Both the position numbers and the translations under genes were made by a program. From Rhodoferax sp. (lineage in GTDB: Bacteria > Pseudomonadota > Gammaproteobacteria > Burkholderiales > Burkholderiaceae_C), in assembly GCF_028688795.1 (NCBI RefSeq), contig NZ_JAQTXM010000028.1, positions 1 through 64,000 of the forward strand: DNA of 64,000 bases, read 5' to 3'. Under the pieces are notes generated by a model, which had not been told where the DNA came from, did no database searches, and saw only the letters and a list, made by a program, of their open reading frames with translations. Shown piece after piece: positions 17,945 through 27,426 of this stretch (its first letter is position 1; each line of letters begins with the position of its first letter).

Positions 17945-18133
17945 TTGGGATTGAAAGCCCTCGCAAGGCCACCACACTGGGACAATACATCGGGGCATGT
18001 GCTCAGGGTGGTCAACCTGCGCGGTGTATCTGTGCCCATCATTGACTTGTGCGTGGTTTTCCACAATCTGTTAGATGAGCTGCTCAATGTCCGCAATGCG
18101 GATTGCACGAATATGCAACTTTCCGTTTTTTGA
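17945..18133 (+). pseudogene. CheW-like gene remnant
   Basis: One frame encodes HVLRVVNLRGVSVPIIDL, an excellent match to the CheW core motif (GVVNLRGxxVPIxDL). Only about 30 residues around it look like CheW. The upstream beta-strands and the rest of the domain are missing or in other frames, and the frame ends at 18133. I read this as a decayed CheW or CheW-domain gene. It sits 75 bp before a large hybrid kinase. Confidence 0.65.
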
Positions 18134-18208
18134 TAGCTTTAAAACAAAAATTAAAAAACTGACATGCTCTAATTTTGCTAATTCCCGACCAGTTGCGAAC
18201 ACTAACCG

Positions 18209-21200
18209 ATGCAAACAACACACAGAACAAGCAAAACAGCACAGACTAGCGACAGCGGCACGGCTGGAGAATTTCCGACATTGAAGTCGGTCGACGCAAT
18301 ATTCTCAATCGACGCACGCTTGTTCATGCGACTGAATTCCTTACTCAAAAGCCTCGAGCGATCTGGCATGAGGGGTGTGGTTAGCTACCTTCTGGCGATC
18401 GTTTTTTCGGTGATCGCACTGGTATTTCGACTGTCCATTGCGCCAGCTGGCGACGGACTGCAATTCGTCACGTTTTTTCCCACAGTTGCCATTACGGCAT
18501 TGCTGTTGGGAACGCGCCCTGCACTGCTGACGACAGTGGCCTGCTCCATCATGGCGCTCTATTTTTTGTTCCCACCCTATGGGGCCTTTTCATTTGTCGT
18601 GCAGCACTATGCTCTGCTTGCTGTGCTGTTGTTTTGCGCCAACAGCGTGATCGTGAGCCTGTCGATTGGTGCCATGCAGCGCTATTTATCAGATTTCGTT
18701 GACGCCAACCAGGCGTTACAGAAGACCTTGCTTGAGAACAAAGTCGTGCAGGCGGAAATTGAGGAACAAAACTTGGTACTGGCGCAGCGCGAAGCCCAGT
18801 TGACCAAGTACAAGGCCATCATTGATTCGACCGATGAAGCTGTCATTGGCAAGACACTGCAGGGTATTGTTACCAGCTGGAACGAAGGTGCGAGTGGCCT
18901 GTATGGGTTCACGGCCGCCGAGACCATAGGCCAGTCGATGACGATGATGATTCCGTCGGATCGCCTAGAAGAAGAGTCCGACATATTGGCGCGAATAGCG
19001 CGCGGCGAGAAGGTCGAGCATTTTGAAACCGTACGTCGATGCAAGGATGGCCAGTTTATCGATATTTCGGCCACGATTTCGCCGATCCGTGATGGCTCTG
19101 GTGCAGTCATTGGCGCATCCAAAATTGCGCGGGACATCACCCGCCGCAAGTTACTTGAGGCTGAACTTCGCGTCGCAAAAACCGCGGCTGAAGCTGCCAC
19201 GCGGGCGAAATCCAGCTTTTTGGCCAATATGAGCCATGAAATCCGCACGCCCATGAATGCTTTGCTCGGATTGACGCGGGTGGTGCTGGACTCCGAGCTC
19301 AAGCCGGAGCAGCGCGATTTGCTTGTCAAGGTGAACAAATCCGGCCGTGCTCTGGTTCGCATCATCAATGACATTCTTGATTTCTCCCGCATGGAAGCTG
19401 GTCGCATGGTAATCGAGAACGTGCCCATGGCCGTGGAGTCTTTGCTGCAGGATGTCGCCGACCTGTTTGGTGCCCAGATGCAGGAGCAGGGGATTGAGCT
19501 GTTTCTAGATATTTCACCTGATACCCCGTTACATGTGGTGGGCGATCCGCTTCGCCTAACGCAGGTACTCAACAACCTGATTGGTAACGCCGTTAAATTC
19601 ACGGAACGCGGCGAGATTCACGTGGCAGTGACGGTCGAGCGACATGGGGACGCTTCCATGCTGTTGCGCTTTGAGGTACGCGATACCGGCATTGGCATTG
19701 ATCAGTGCGACGTGGCCAATCTTTTTGAGTCTTTCGCCCAGGCCGATGGGGCCATCACGCGCAAGTACGGCGGCAGCGGGCTGGGCTTGAGCATTGCCAA
19801 AACCCTGATTGAACTCATGGGCGGCTCAATCACGATGAAAAGCACCCTGGGCAAGGGAACCTCTGTGGCCTTTACGGTTAAGGTTGGCGGCGCGCCAGAT
19901 TCTCAGCGCAGTGTCGGCCATCTAGGCCATGATTTGCAGCAGTTACATGGCAAGCGGGTGCTCGTGGTGGATGACCAGGAAACCTCGCGCATAATTCTGT
20001 CGCGCCTGCTCACGGCCTGGGGCCTCGTGCCGGTAGAAGCAGCCAACGGAGAGCAAGCGCTGGCCCATATCTTAGAGGCTAACAACTCTGGTCAGACCTT
20101 CCACGCAATGTTGCTGGACTGGCGCATGCCGGGTATGGATGGACTTGAGGTTGCAGCCCGAATCAAGAAGATGGAAGCCGCCGGTGAACTCGTCACGCCG
20201 CCAAAAATTGTGATGGTCACGGCCTACGACAAACACGCGTTGCTGCAGAACGCCGATTCCCGTTACGTAGACGCCCTGCTCACCAAGCCGGTCGTCCCCT
20301 CAAGCCTTTTTGATGCGCTGCTCAACAATGAACCCAGCCACAGCAGTTCCGGTATGGAGGTGGCTCAACGTTTTGACGGCATGCGTGTGCTATTGGCCGA
20401 AGACCACGAACTCAACCAGGAGGTGGCGGCAAACTTCATGGCCAAACGCGGTATTACTGTGACCATTGCCTGGAACGGCCAGGAGGCGTTGCAATATGTG
20501 CAGCGACAGACCTTTGATCTGGTACTGATGGATCTGCACATGCCGGTCATGGGCGGCATTGAAGCGGCGAACCGTATCCACGACTTGCCGGGTTGCAAGA
20601 ACCTGCCGATTGCCGCCATGACTGCGGCGGTGATGGCAGAGGACCGCTTGCGCTGCATCGCGGCCGGCATGATCGATTTCGTGCCAAAACCGGTCGAGCC
20701 GGAAGACCTTCTGCGCGTGATCGGGAAGTATTACAAGGCAGACACTCAGGCAGTGGCGGTAGCGCTACAGCCACCAACAAAAGTTACGGTGCACACGATG
20801 CCTGCCCTGCTTGACCTGGTCAGTGGGTTGCGCCGCCTGGACGGCGATCATGCATTGCAGCAGCGCCTGCTGTCGGGTTTTGTCGAGCGCCATGGCACCA
20901 CGGTGGCTCAATTTGAGATGCTGATGGCACAGCAGGACATTTCCGGCGCCATTGATCTGGTCCATACGCTCAAGGGCATCGCGGCAAATTTGGGTGCCTC
21001 CGCGCTGGCCCAAGCCTGTAGCGGCCTGATAGAAAATTTACGCAATGACCAGCAGCAAAATTCTCTGCCGGCGTTTCAGGTCATCTTGTGCGAAACCTTG
21101 TTGCAGATGCAGCAGCATCTCTCGCAGCACAATACTCCTGGCACTGCTGCACAGGGACACGAAGCCATGAATCTGAGAGAGACCCTTTTGTCACTGCAGC

Positions 21201-21385
21201 CCTTTGTGGCAGATCAGGAAGTCATACCCGATGAGTTGAGCGCCGAGCTGAATCAGTTGTTGCAGACCAATCTGCCATGCCCACCCCTGCTCAGACAGCT
21301 TCACCAACATTTGATTAACTTTGAGCATGAACAGGCTTTGCAATGCCTGTTGCAATTGGTTTCGGAGCTGGAGGTCACACCATGA
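18209..21385 (+). CDS. Hybrid sensor histidine kinase (PAS-HisKA-HATPase-REC-REC-Hpt)
   Basis: Up to 1058 residues. Domains: membrane-embedded DUF4118-like N-terminus (about 55-150), coiled coil, PAS (about 205-320), HisKA with NMSHEIRTPMN (His ~340), HATPase_c with DTGIGI and GGSGLGLSI, a first receiver (VLVVDDQE...LLDWRMPG), a second receiver (VLLAEDHE...LMDLHMPV) and an Hpt domain with VHTLKGIAAN (~918). This is a complete internal phosphorelay. The start is uncertain: ATG 18209 has no clear Shine-Dalgarno, and MRLNSLLKS at 18326 is an alternative. The stop overlaps the next gene by ATGA, so the downstream REC-GGDEF-EAL gene is its likely partner. Confidence 0.9.
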   Translation: MQTTHRTSKTAQTSDSGTAGEFPTLKSVDAIFSIDARLFMRLNSLLKSLERSGMRGVVSYLLAIVFSVIALVFRLSIAPAGDGLQFVTFFPTVAITALLLGTRPALLTTVACSIMALYFLFPPYGAFSFVVQHYALLAVLLFCANSVIVSLSIGAMQRYLSDFVDANQALQKTLLENKVVQAEIEEQNLVLAQREAQLTKYKAIIDSTDEAVIGKTLQGIVTSWNEGASGLYGFTAAETIGQSMTMMIPSDRLEEESDILARIARGEKVEHFETVRRCKDGQFIDISATISPIRDGSGAVIGASKIARDITRRKLLEAELRVAKTAAEAATRAKSSFLANMSHEIRTPMNALLGLTRVVLDSELKPEQRDLLVKVNKSGRALVRIINDILDFSRMEAGRMVIENVPMAVESLLQDVADLFGAQMQEQGIELFLDISPDTPLHVVGDPLRLTQVLNNLIGNAVKFTERGEIHVAVTVERHGDASMLLRFEVRDTGIGIDQCDVANLFESFAQADGAITRKYGGSGLGLSIAKTLIELMGGSITMKSTLGKGTSVAFTVKVGGAPDSQRSVGHLGHDLQQLHGKRVLVVDDQETSRIILSRLLTAWGLVPVEAANGEQALAHILEANNSGQTFHAMLLDWRMPGMDGLEVAARIKKMEAAGELVTPPKIVMVTAYDKHALLQNADSRYVDALLTKPVVPSSLFDALLNNEPSHSSSGMEVAQRFDGMRVLLAEDHELNQEVAANFMAKRGITVTIAWNGQEALQYVQRQTFDLVLMDLHMPVMGGIEAANRIHDLPGCKNLPIAAMTAAVMAEDRLRCIAAGMIDFVPKPVEPEDLLRVIGKYYKADTQAVAVALQPPTKVTVHTMPALLDLVSGLRRLDGDHALQQRLLSGFVERHGTTVAQFEMLMAQQDISGAIDLVHTLKGIAANLGASALAQACSGLIENLRNDQQQNSLPAFQVILCETLLQMQQHLSQHNTPGTAAQGHEAMNLRETLLSLQPFVADQEVIPDELSAELNQLLQTNLPCPPLLRQLHQHLINFEHEQALQCLLQLVSELEVTP

Positions 21386-23472
21386 ACGACTCGCTTCCAG
21401 TGCCCATGGCGCAGTCCCTGTTGCTGCTGGTGGACGATCTCGCTGCGAATCTGCATGTTTTAGTGGCTGGTCTAAAAAATAATTTCCGGCTCAAGACGGC
21501 AACCGGTGGCGCACAAGCGCTTGAACTGCTGGCCCGTTTGCAAGAGCTACCGCAGTTGGTTGTGCTGGATGTGAAAATGCCCGGCATGAGCGGCATAGAA
21601 ATGCTCGGTCATTTGCGTGCCGACCCACGCACCGCCGACATACCGGTCATCCTGCTGTCTGCCGACACATCGGAGCAAAATGAACTGGCGGGTCTGAATC
21701 TGGGAGCAGATGACTATTTGGTCAAGCCTGTCTCGCCTCACGTGCTCGCCGCGCGTGCCCGTAACCTGATTCAGCGCCGCAAGGATCGGGTGCAACTGCG
21801 CCTTTCAGCTCATGTCTTTGAGCACAGCGGCGAGGCCATCATGATCACCGATGGTCACAACCGAGTGGTCGACGTGAACAACGCCTTTACCATGCTGACG
21901 GGTTACGAAAAGTCAGAAGTGCTGGGCCTGGACCCGAGGTTTCTCTCCTCTGGGCGCACAACGCTGGAGCAATACCAAAGCATGTGGGCCAGCATTCAAG
22001 CGAATGGTTTCTGACAGGGCGAGATGTGGGATCGTCGCCGCGACGACAGCATCTATCCCAAGTTAATGACGGTCTCCGTGGTGCGTGGCCGCACAGGTGA
22101 GATTGAGTACTTTCTGGCCAACTTTGTGGATATCAGCAGCTACAAGGATGCTGAGCAGCGCATCGACCACATTGCACGCCATGATGCCTTGACCGGACTC
22201 CCGAACCGGCTGCACCTGCAGACCTATCTGGAGCAGTCCTTGCTGATCGCCAGACGCATGTCTGAACAGGTCTGCGTGATGTTTCTGGATCTGGATAGAT
22301 TCAAGAATGTCAACGATACATTGGGGCACGGCGCGGGCGATATATTACTGATCCAGACCGCGAAACGTCTAAAATCCAGCGTGCGCGAATACGATATGGT
22401 GGCCCGGCTCGGGGGTGACGAGTTTGTCGTCGTGCTGCGTGGGCATGAAATGGTGGCGGTGGCGTCCAAAGTGGCCGAAACCATTCGCCAGCAGCTCAAC
22501 AGCCCGTTCCATATTGACAAGCACGTGCTGCGCACCGCCACCAGCATCGGGATTTCATTGTTTCCGGACGACTCCCTGACAATGGCTGACATGATGAAGC
22601 AGGCTGATACCGCCATGTACTTCGCCAAGTCGGTGGGGGGCAATGGTTTCCGGTTCTTTGCGCCCGATATGGATGCCCATGCCCACGACAAACTGGAGCT
22701 TGAAAACCTCTTGTACGACGCCATTGAATTGCAGCAATTCGAACTTTATTACCAGCCACAGCTTTCCATTCCAGACCAAACACTCGTCGGTGCCGAGGTC
22801 TTGCTGCGCTGGATACATCCGGATAAGGGATTTATTTCCCCAGCGGTGTTTATTCCGCTGGCAGAAACCACCAATCAGATCGGCCGGATTGGCGAGTGGG
22901 TGCTTGAAAACGCCTGTCTGCAGGCCAGCGAATGGCTGCGTCAGGGTCTGCCCGTGGGCAGAATCGGCGTGAATATTTCCGCGCGGCAGTTTCTCCATAG
23001 CAACCTGTATGAACTGGTGCAGCGCGTGCTGCTGTCGACAGGATTGCCCGCAGAAAACCTGGAGCTGGAACTCACGGAAACGGCTGTCACGACATCTCCG
23101 CAGGAAGCGGCAAGCCTTCTGCAGGCACTGCGCAAAGAAGGCATAAAGATCGCTCTGGACGATTTTGGTCAAGGCTATTCATCGCTGGCGCAACTTAAAG
23201 ACATGCCGCTTGACCGCTTGAAGATTGATGCCGCATTTGTATGGGACATCAATGACCGACAAGGCGAGAAAGGGGGCGTCATTGCGGCTGCCACCATCGG
23301 GCTGGGTCATGCGCTGGGGTTTCAGGTCATCGCCGAAGGGGTAGAGACAGAAGCACAGTTGGCGTTTTTGGTAGCACACGCATGTGACGAAGTGCAGGGG
23401 TATTACTTCGCCAAGCCAATGCCACGTCAAGCCTTTGAGGAGTACCTGCGCAAACATATGAAGGCAGTTTGA
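21382..23472 (+). pseudogene. REC-PAS-GGDEF-EAL response regulator interrupted by an in-frame TGA
   Basis: The coding frame is continuous over 21382-23472 except for a TGA at 22012-22014 (codon 211). Context IQANGF-stop-QGEMWDRR shows where PAS proteins normally have Trp (FWQGE), so TGG has become TGA. Before it: receiver (LLLVDDLAAN, VVLDVKMPG, DDYLVKP) and half a PAS. After it: rest of the PAS, GGDEF with an upstream RxxD inhibitory site (REYD), and EAL with EVLLRW, NISARQF, ELELTE, DDFGQGYSS and VIAEGVE, so both catalytic domains look functional. The ATG at 21382 has GGAGGT 7 nt upstream and overlaps the kinase stop. The 3' part could be made as a separate protein from ATG 22024. Confidence 0.85.
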
Positions 23473-23541
23473 AGGCCGGGACATGCCGGACCCAAAAGTA
23501 GGTTGCCAGACACATTTAAAGCGCGCAGGTATTTAGCAATC

Positions 23542-26305
23542 TCATTTATTCGTGATTGACAACGCGAGGTCCAGTACCGCCATGAACTCGTTGATCTTGA
23601 TGGGTTTAGTTAGGTACTTGAAGCATCCGGCCGCGAGGGCGTGCTCAATGTCAGTGGGCATCGCATTGGCGCTGATTGCGATGATCGGGATATTTACTGT
23701 CATCGGGTCAGCGCGCAGAATTTTCATGGCATCTAGCCCGCTGATGCCGGGTAGGTTGATGTCCATCAGAATCACGTTTGGCAGAAAGGCGCGAGCATAC
23801 TCAATGCCAAGATTACCATCCGCCGCGCTAATCATGCGCACACCAGGGCGACGAGCAACCAGTTGCTCGATCAGTTCCACATTGGAGGGATTGTCTTCCA
23901 CGTAGAGCAGGGTACGCTGAAGCATGTCCACCAAGCCATGTGGTCGAATCTGTGCTGGATGCTCCGCCTCCACAGGTACATGCTGCAATTTGGTCGCAAG
24001 AGGCAACTCGATCCAGAACACGCTTCCCGCTCCGACGGTACTTTCGGCGCCAACAATGCCATTCATCAGTTCGACCAGGCGCTTGGTCACGACCAGGCCG
24101 ATGCCAGTTCCCGTCTCCGCGCTAGCTTCCTTGCCTAGGCGATTGAACGGCTGGAACAGTTGTGAAAGCTGTTCCGGAATCATCCCCATACCGGTGTCCC
24201 GGACGCTGATGCGAACAAAGTTCGACGGGTTCAGGGCGCACTCCACGGTAACCACGCCCCCCAAGGTGTTGTACTTGATCGCGTTGGAAAGCAGATTCAA
24301 TAGAACCTGTTTGAACCGGGTTCGATCAACGTTGACGAAATAGGGAAGTTCGAGGTGCTGAAACCTCGTTGAAATATCACGTTTCTGTGCCAACGGCTCG
24401 ATTAGGGTCTGGCAATCCTTCATGACTTCAACCAGCGAGACCGGTTCCAGCGACAGCGAGACCTTGCCCGACTCGATCAGCGCAAGGTCGAGGATTTCGT
24501 TGATCAGTTCCAGCAAATACCATCCTCCTTTGAGAATCTGGTCGAGACTGCGTTTTTGGTTGGGGGTCGGCGGCGGTGTACCAGTTTCGATGAGCTGGGC
24601 AAATCCAAGGATCCCATTAAGTGGCGTCCGCAATTCATGGCTCATGCTGGATAGGAAATCCGATTTCGCGCGATTAGCATCGTCTGCAACAAACCGGGCC
24701 TTCTCCAGCTCCATATTGTTATCCCGTAGCAACTGATCTCGGCTTCTGGCTTCAGTCAGATCTCTGGTGAGCTTTGCAAAGCCGCGCAGATTACCCGTTT
24801 GGTCACGCACCGCAGTAAAGACGACATTGGCCCAAAAGGTCTTGCCGTCCTTGCGTACCCGCCAGCCATTGGTTTCGAACCGTCCTTTGGTCTTCGCGAC
24901 CTCCAGCTCCGACTGTGGATTTCCGCAATCGATTTCTTCACGCAAATGAAATTGAGAAAAATGCTGACCGATGATTTCCCGTGCACTGTAGCCTTTGATT
25001 CGCTGCGCTCCGTTGTTCCAGCTTACGATACGCCCGTCAGGATCAAGCATGATGATGGCGCAATCGGACACGCTTTCAACCATTAACCGGAAACTCTCCT
25101 CGGTCCACCGCAGCTGCTCCGTGCTCTCGCTCAGCGCCTTCTGGGCGAGCGTCAGTTCCTCCACATCCGTATTGGTACCGAACCACTGCACCACGCAGCC
25201 GGACGCGTCTTTCAGTGGGACGACCCGCGTCAGGAACTGTCGAAAGTGGCCATCAGCGCCGCGCAGAGGGAACATCATCTCGAACGGATGTCCCGTTGCA
25301 ATGGAAGCTTGCCAGCGTTCAAGAACCTTCGGCAATTCAACCTTGTCCTGGACGTCCTGCCAACCCCATCCCTCCATCTGCTCTGGCGTCGTGCCAGTGT
25401 ATTCATACCAGCGTTGGTTGTACCAAAAAATGTGCCCATCGGGCCTGGCAATCCAGCCTAGTTGTGACATAGCGTTGGCCATCGCTCGAAACCTTTCCTC
25501 GCTCCCCTGCAACGCCTCTTCGGCACGTTTGCGATCGGTGATGTCAGCGCGGATGGCCACATACTGGCGTGGCGTTCCGTCCTGATTGACGAACGGCACG
25601 ATGGTGGTGTCAACCCAATAGAAAGAGCCGTCCTTCGCGCGGTTTTTAATCTCTCCATGCCATGCACGGCCCTGCGAGATCGTCGTCCACAAGTCGCGTA
25701 TGAATTTTTTTTGGATGAAAACCTGAGTTGATAAGGCGGTGATCCTGTCCCAGCAACTCCTCGCGCGAGTATTTCGAGATCGTGCAGAACTTGTCGTTAA
25801 CGAAGATGATGCGACCTTGTGCATTGGTCATCGCCACGATTGCGTGTTCGTCCAAAGCAGTCCGCATGTCGCCCAAATTCTTGAGAGAATCGCGTAGCGA
25901 TTTCTGGCTCGTGCGCAACGATGCGTCCCGATCGTAGGCAGCCGCCCTGCCCCTCATGCGCCGGTATAGTTCGGCAATTACGCACACGAGCAGGCCCATT
26001 GCAACGAAAACCACCAGCCCAACCACATCAATGGGCGATCCGATGGAGAGCTGTCCAATTGGGGGAAGTAACCAGTACGCTGCTACCACGCCGGCCACTG
26101 CAGTAGCCACCACTCCTGGCCCGAACCCGGCCAATATCGCGACCACCATCACCATCGGGGAGAGCGTGATGTATGGGGGCAAACCAGGGCCGGACCACGA
26201 CTCCAACGCCAGGCGCGAGCCCATTGCCACGGCAACTGCCACGAACGCGATGCCATAACGCACGACTTGATTGGTGAGCGCTGAGTGGAAGCACCTGAGG
26301 ATCAT
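23542..26305 (-). pseudogene. Hybrid sensor histidine kinase broken by a one-base frameshift
   Basis: Two overlapping minus-strand frames make one protein: 26305 to about 25712 (DUF4118-like membrane domain, then the start of a PAS with HAIVAMTN, NDKFCTISKYSREELLG and HRLIN), and from there to 23542 (rest of the PAS, two more PAS domains, HisKA with SMSHELRTPLN, HATPase with DTGMGM and GTGIGLVV, and a terminal receiver with LYVEDN and LMDINLPG). The break is a run of eight A on the coding strand (T run at 25705-25712); seven would restore PKKFIRDLW. Total length is 3n+1, as expected for a single insertion. It may be a true mutation, slippage-corrected or a sequencing error. The gene is convergent with the GGDEF-EAL gene. 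Confidence 0.85.
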
Positions 26306-26602
26306 AGAAAGTCTTCTGTAGCGTTTAAGGTGCAGCGATTGCCATGTCGTCGAGCCATCGCAAAGTTACTTGATCTTCATCCAATTTAAATGGCAGGTCA
26401 ACGAAGTGGGGCGGCCACGAACGTGCGCCGTTTTGCCGACTTTTGTACGTCTGTTGATGACCGGGTGTTGAAGTGTAGCCCGCCAGAACGGATGCCCATT
26501 AACGGCGGTGCCGACGAGCCTTCATTAGGGAAAAGCGATTTTTCGATTGGAAGGGATTCTTTTGATTCCTGATACCGCCTTTGCTTGAAATCCTGGCCAG
26601 AC
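26306..26602. other. Intergenic stretch with one near-match FNR site
   Basis: I see no gene in these ~300 bases. TTGATCTTCATCCA at 26370-26383 differs from the FNR consensus TTGATnnnnATCAA at one position and lies about 65 bp upstream of the minus-strand kinase start at 26305. There is no obvious terminator. Confidence 0.35.
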
Positions 26603-27373
26603 TTACCTTTTCAGCCAGCCCAGCCCCATCACCATGGCAATCAGCACGGGCTGATGCACCATGTAGTAGCTAAGACTCCAGCGGCCCAACACAGCTAGGG
26701 CGCGCCCGACTTTGGGCAGCGCACGCGGCAAAGCCATGCCAGCATAGCCACTGCGATTTGCCTTCGTGCGGCTCAGAAGCCAGCCCTCGGTGGCCACACC
26801 CCACCACATCACGCCCAGCCAGGGAAACAGCGGCGCATAGTCTTCGGTGATGGGCTTTTGAGTGATCCAGCCCAACCAATTCAACACGGGCGAGTTAAAT
26901 AGTTCAATAAATTGGCCTCTAGCCCATACGGATAGGGCGTAAGCAGCTATAAATTTGGATGCAACGGCCAACGCTCCCAGCAACCACAGCCAGCGCCCCC
27001 AATACGCCGTGAGGCGCACCACAACCAGCATCAGCGCCATGCCGTGCAGCACGCCAAAGTAAATGAAGGTTTGCGGGTACATCAGCCACGACCCTGCCGA
27101 GACCAGCAGCGCGCAGGCCGCCACTTGGCGCCAGCGTTTCCAGAAGCGCTCCCAGCTTTGCCCCTGTGCCGTGGCCACGGCCTGGCCAAAACCGGCACAG
27201 AATAAAAACAAACTGACGATGACCACGCGTTGCCAGGTCCAGAACGGGTCACGGTAAAAGTCTTGCTTGACCAGGCCCGCGTGGTTCAGGTCAAACACAA
27301 AATGAAAGACCGTCATCCACACCATGGCCAAGCCACGCAGGGCGTCGAGCAGGGCAAAGCGTTGGGAATTCAT
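26603..27373 (-). CDS. DUF1624/HGSNAT-type acyltransferase-like membrane protein
   Basis: A 256-residue polytopic membrane protein starting RFALLDALRGLAMVWMTVFHF, the opening motif of the heparan-alpha-glucosaminide N-acetyltransferase catalytic family (DUF1624). FDLNHAGL, FLFCAGFGQA, YFGVLHGMAL and the C-terminal SLSYYMVHQPVLI follow. Members transfer acyl groups across the inner membrane; the substrate here is unknown. About residues 139-154 are encoded by a dispersed repeat (26911-26956) between membrane segments, apparently tolerated. It is transcribed divergently from the U32 gene. Confidence 0.8.
   Translation of the reverse strand: MNSQRFALLDALRGLAMVWMTVFHFVFDLNHAGLVKQDFYRDPFWTWQRVVIVSLFLFCAGFGQAVATAQGQSWERFWKRWRQVAACALLVSAGSWLMYPQTFIYFGVLHGMALMLVVVRLTAYWGRWLWLLGALAVASKFIAAYALSVWARGQFIELFNSPVLNWLGWITQKPITEDYAPLFPWLGVMWWGVATEGWLLSRTKANRSGYAGMALPRALPKVGRALAVLGRWSLSYYMVHQPVLIAMVMGLGWLKR
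26911..26956 (-). repeat. Dispersed element, copy 4 (inside the DUF1624 gene, sense)
   Basis: On the coding strand: TTTATAGCTGCTTACGCC then TGGGCTAGAGGCCAATTT. It is translated as F-I-A-A-Y-A-L-S-V-W-A-R-G-Q-F without breaking the frame. The phase is identical to the copy in the U32 gene at 28876. Confidence 0.8.
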
Positions 27374-27426
27374 GGTTTGGAGTGTAGATGGGCCAAATTT
27401 TGGCCAATCCCGGATAATCGCCCGCT

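Noticed and set aside
18126-18140. TTTTTTGATAGCTTT as a truncated left end of the element
   Set aside because: Fifteen bases in an AT-rich stretch with no right block; chance is likely.
22024-23472. GGDEF-EAL as an independent normal gene
   Set aside because: The upstream frame is the same, encodes the missing receiver and PAS, and is separated only by a TGA in place of Trp; one broken gene explains it better, although separate translation is possible.
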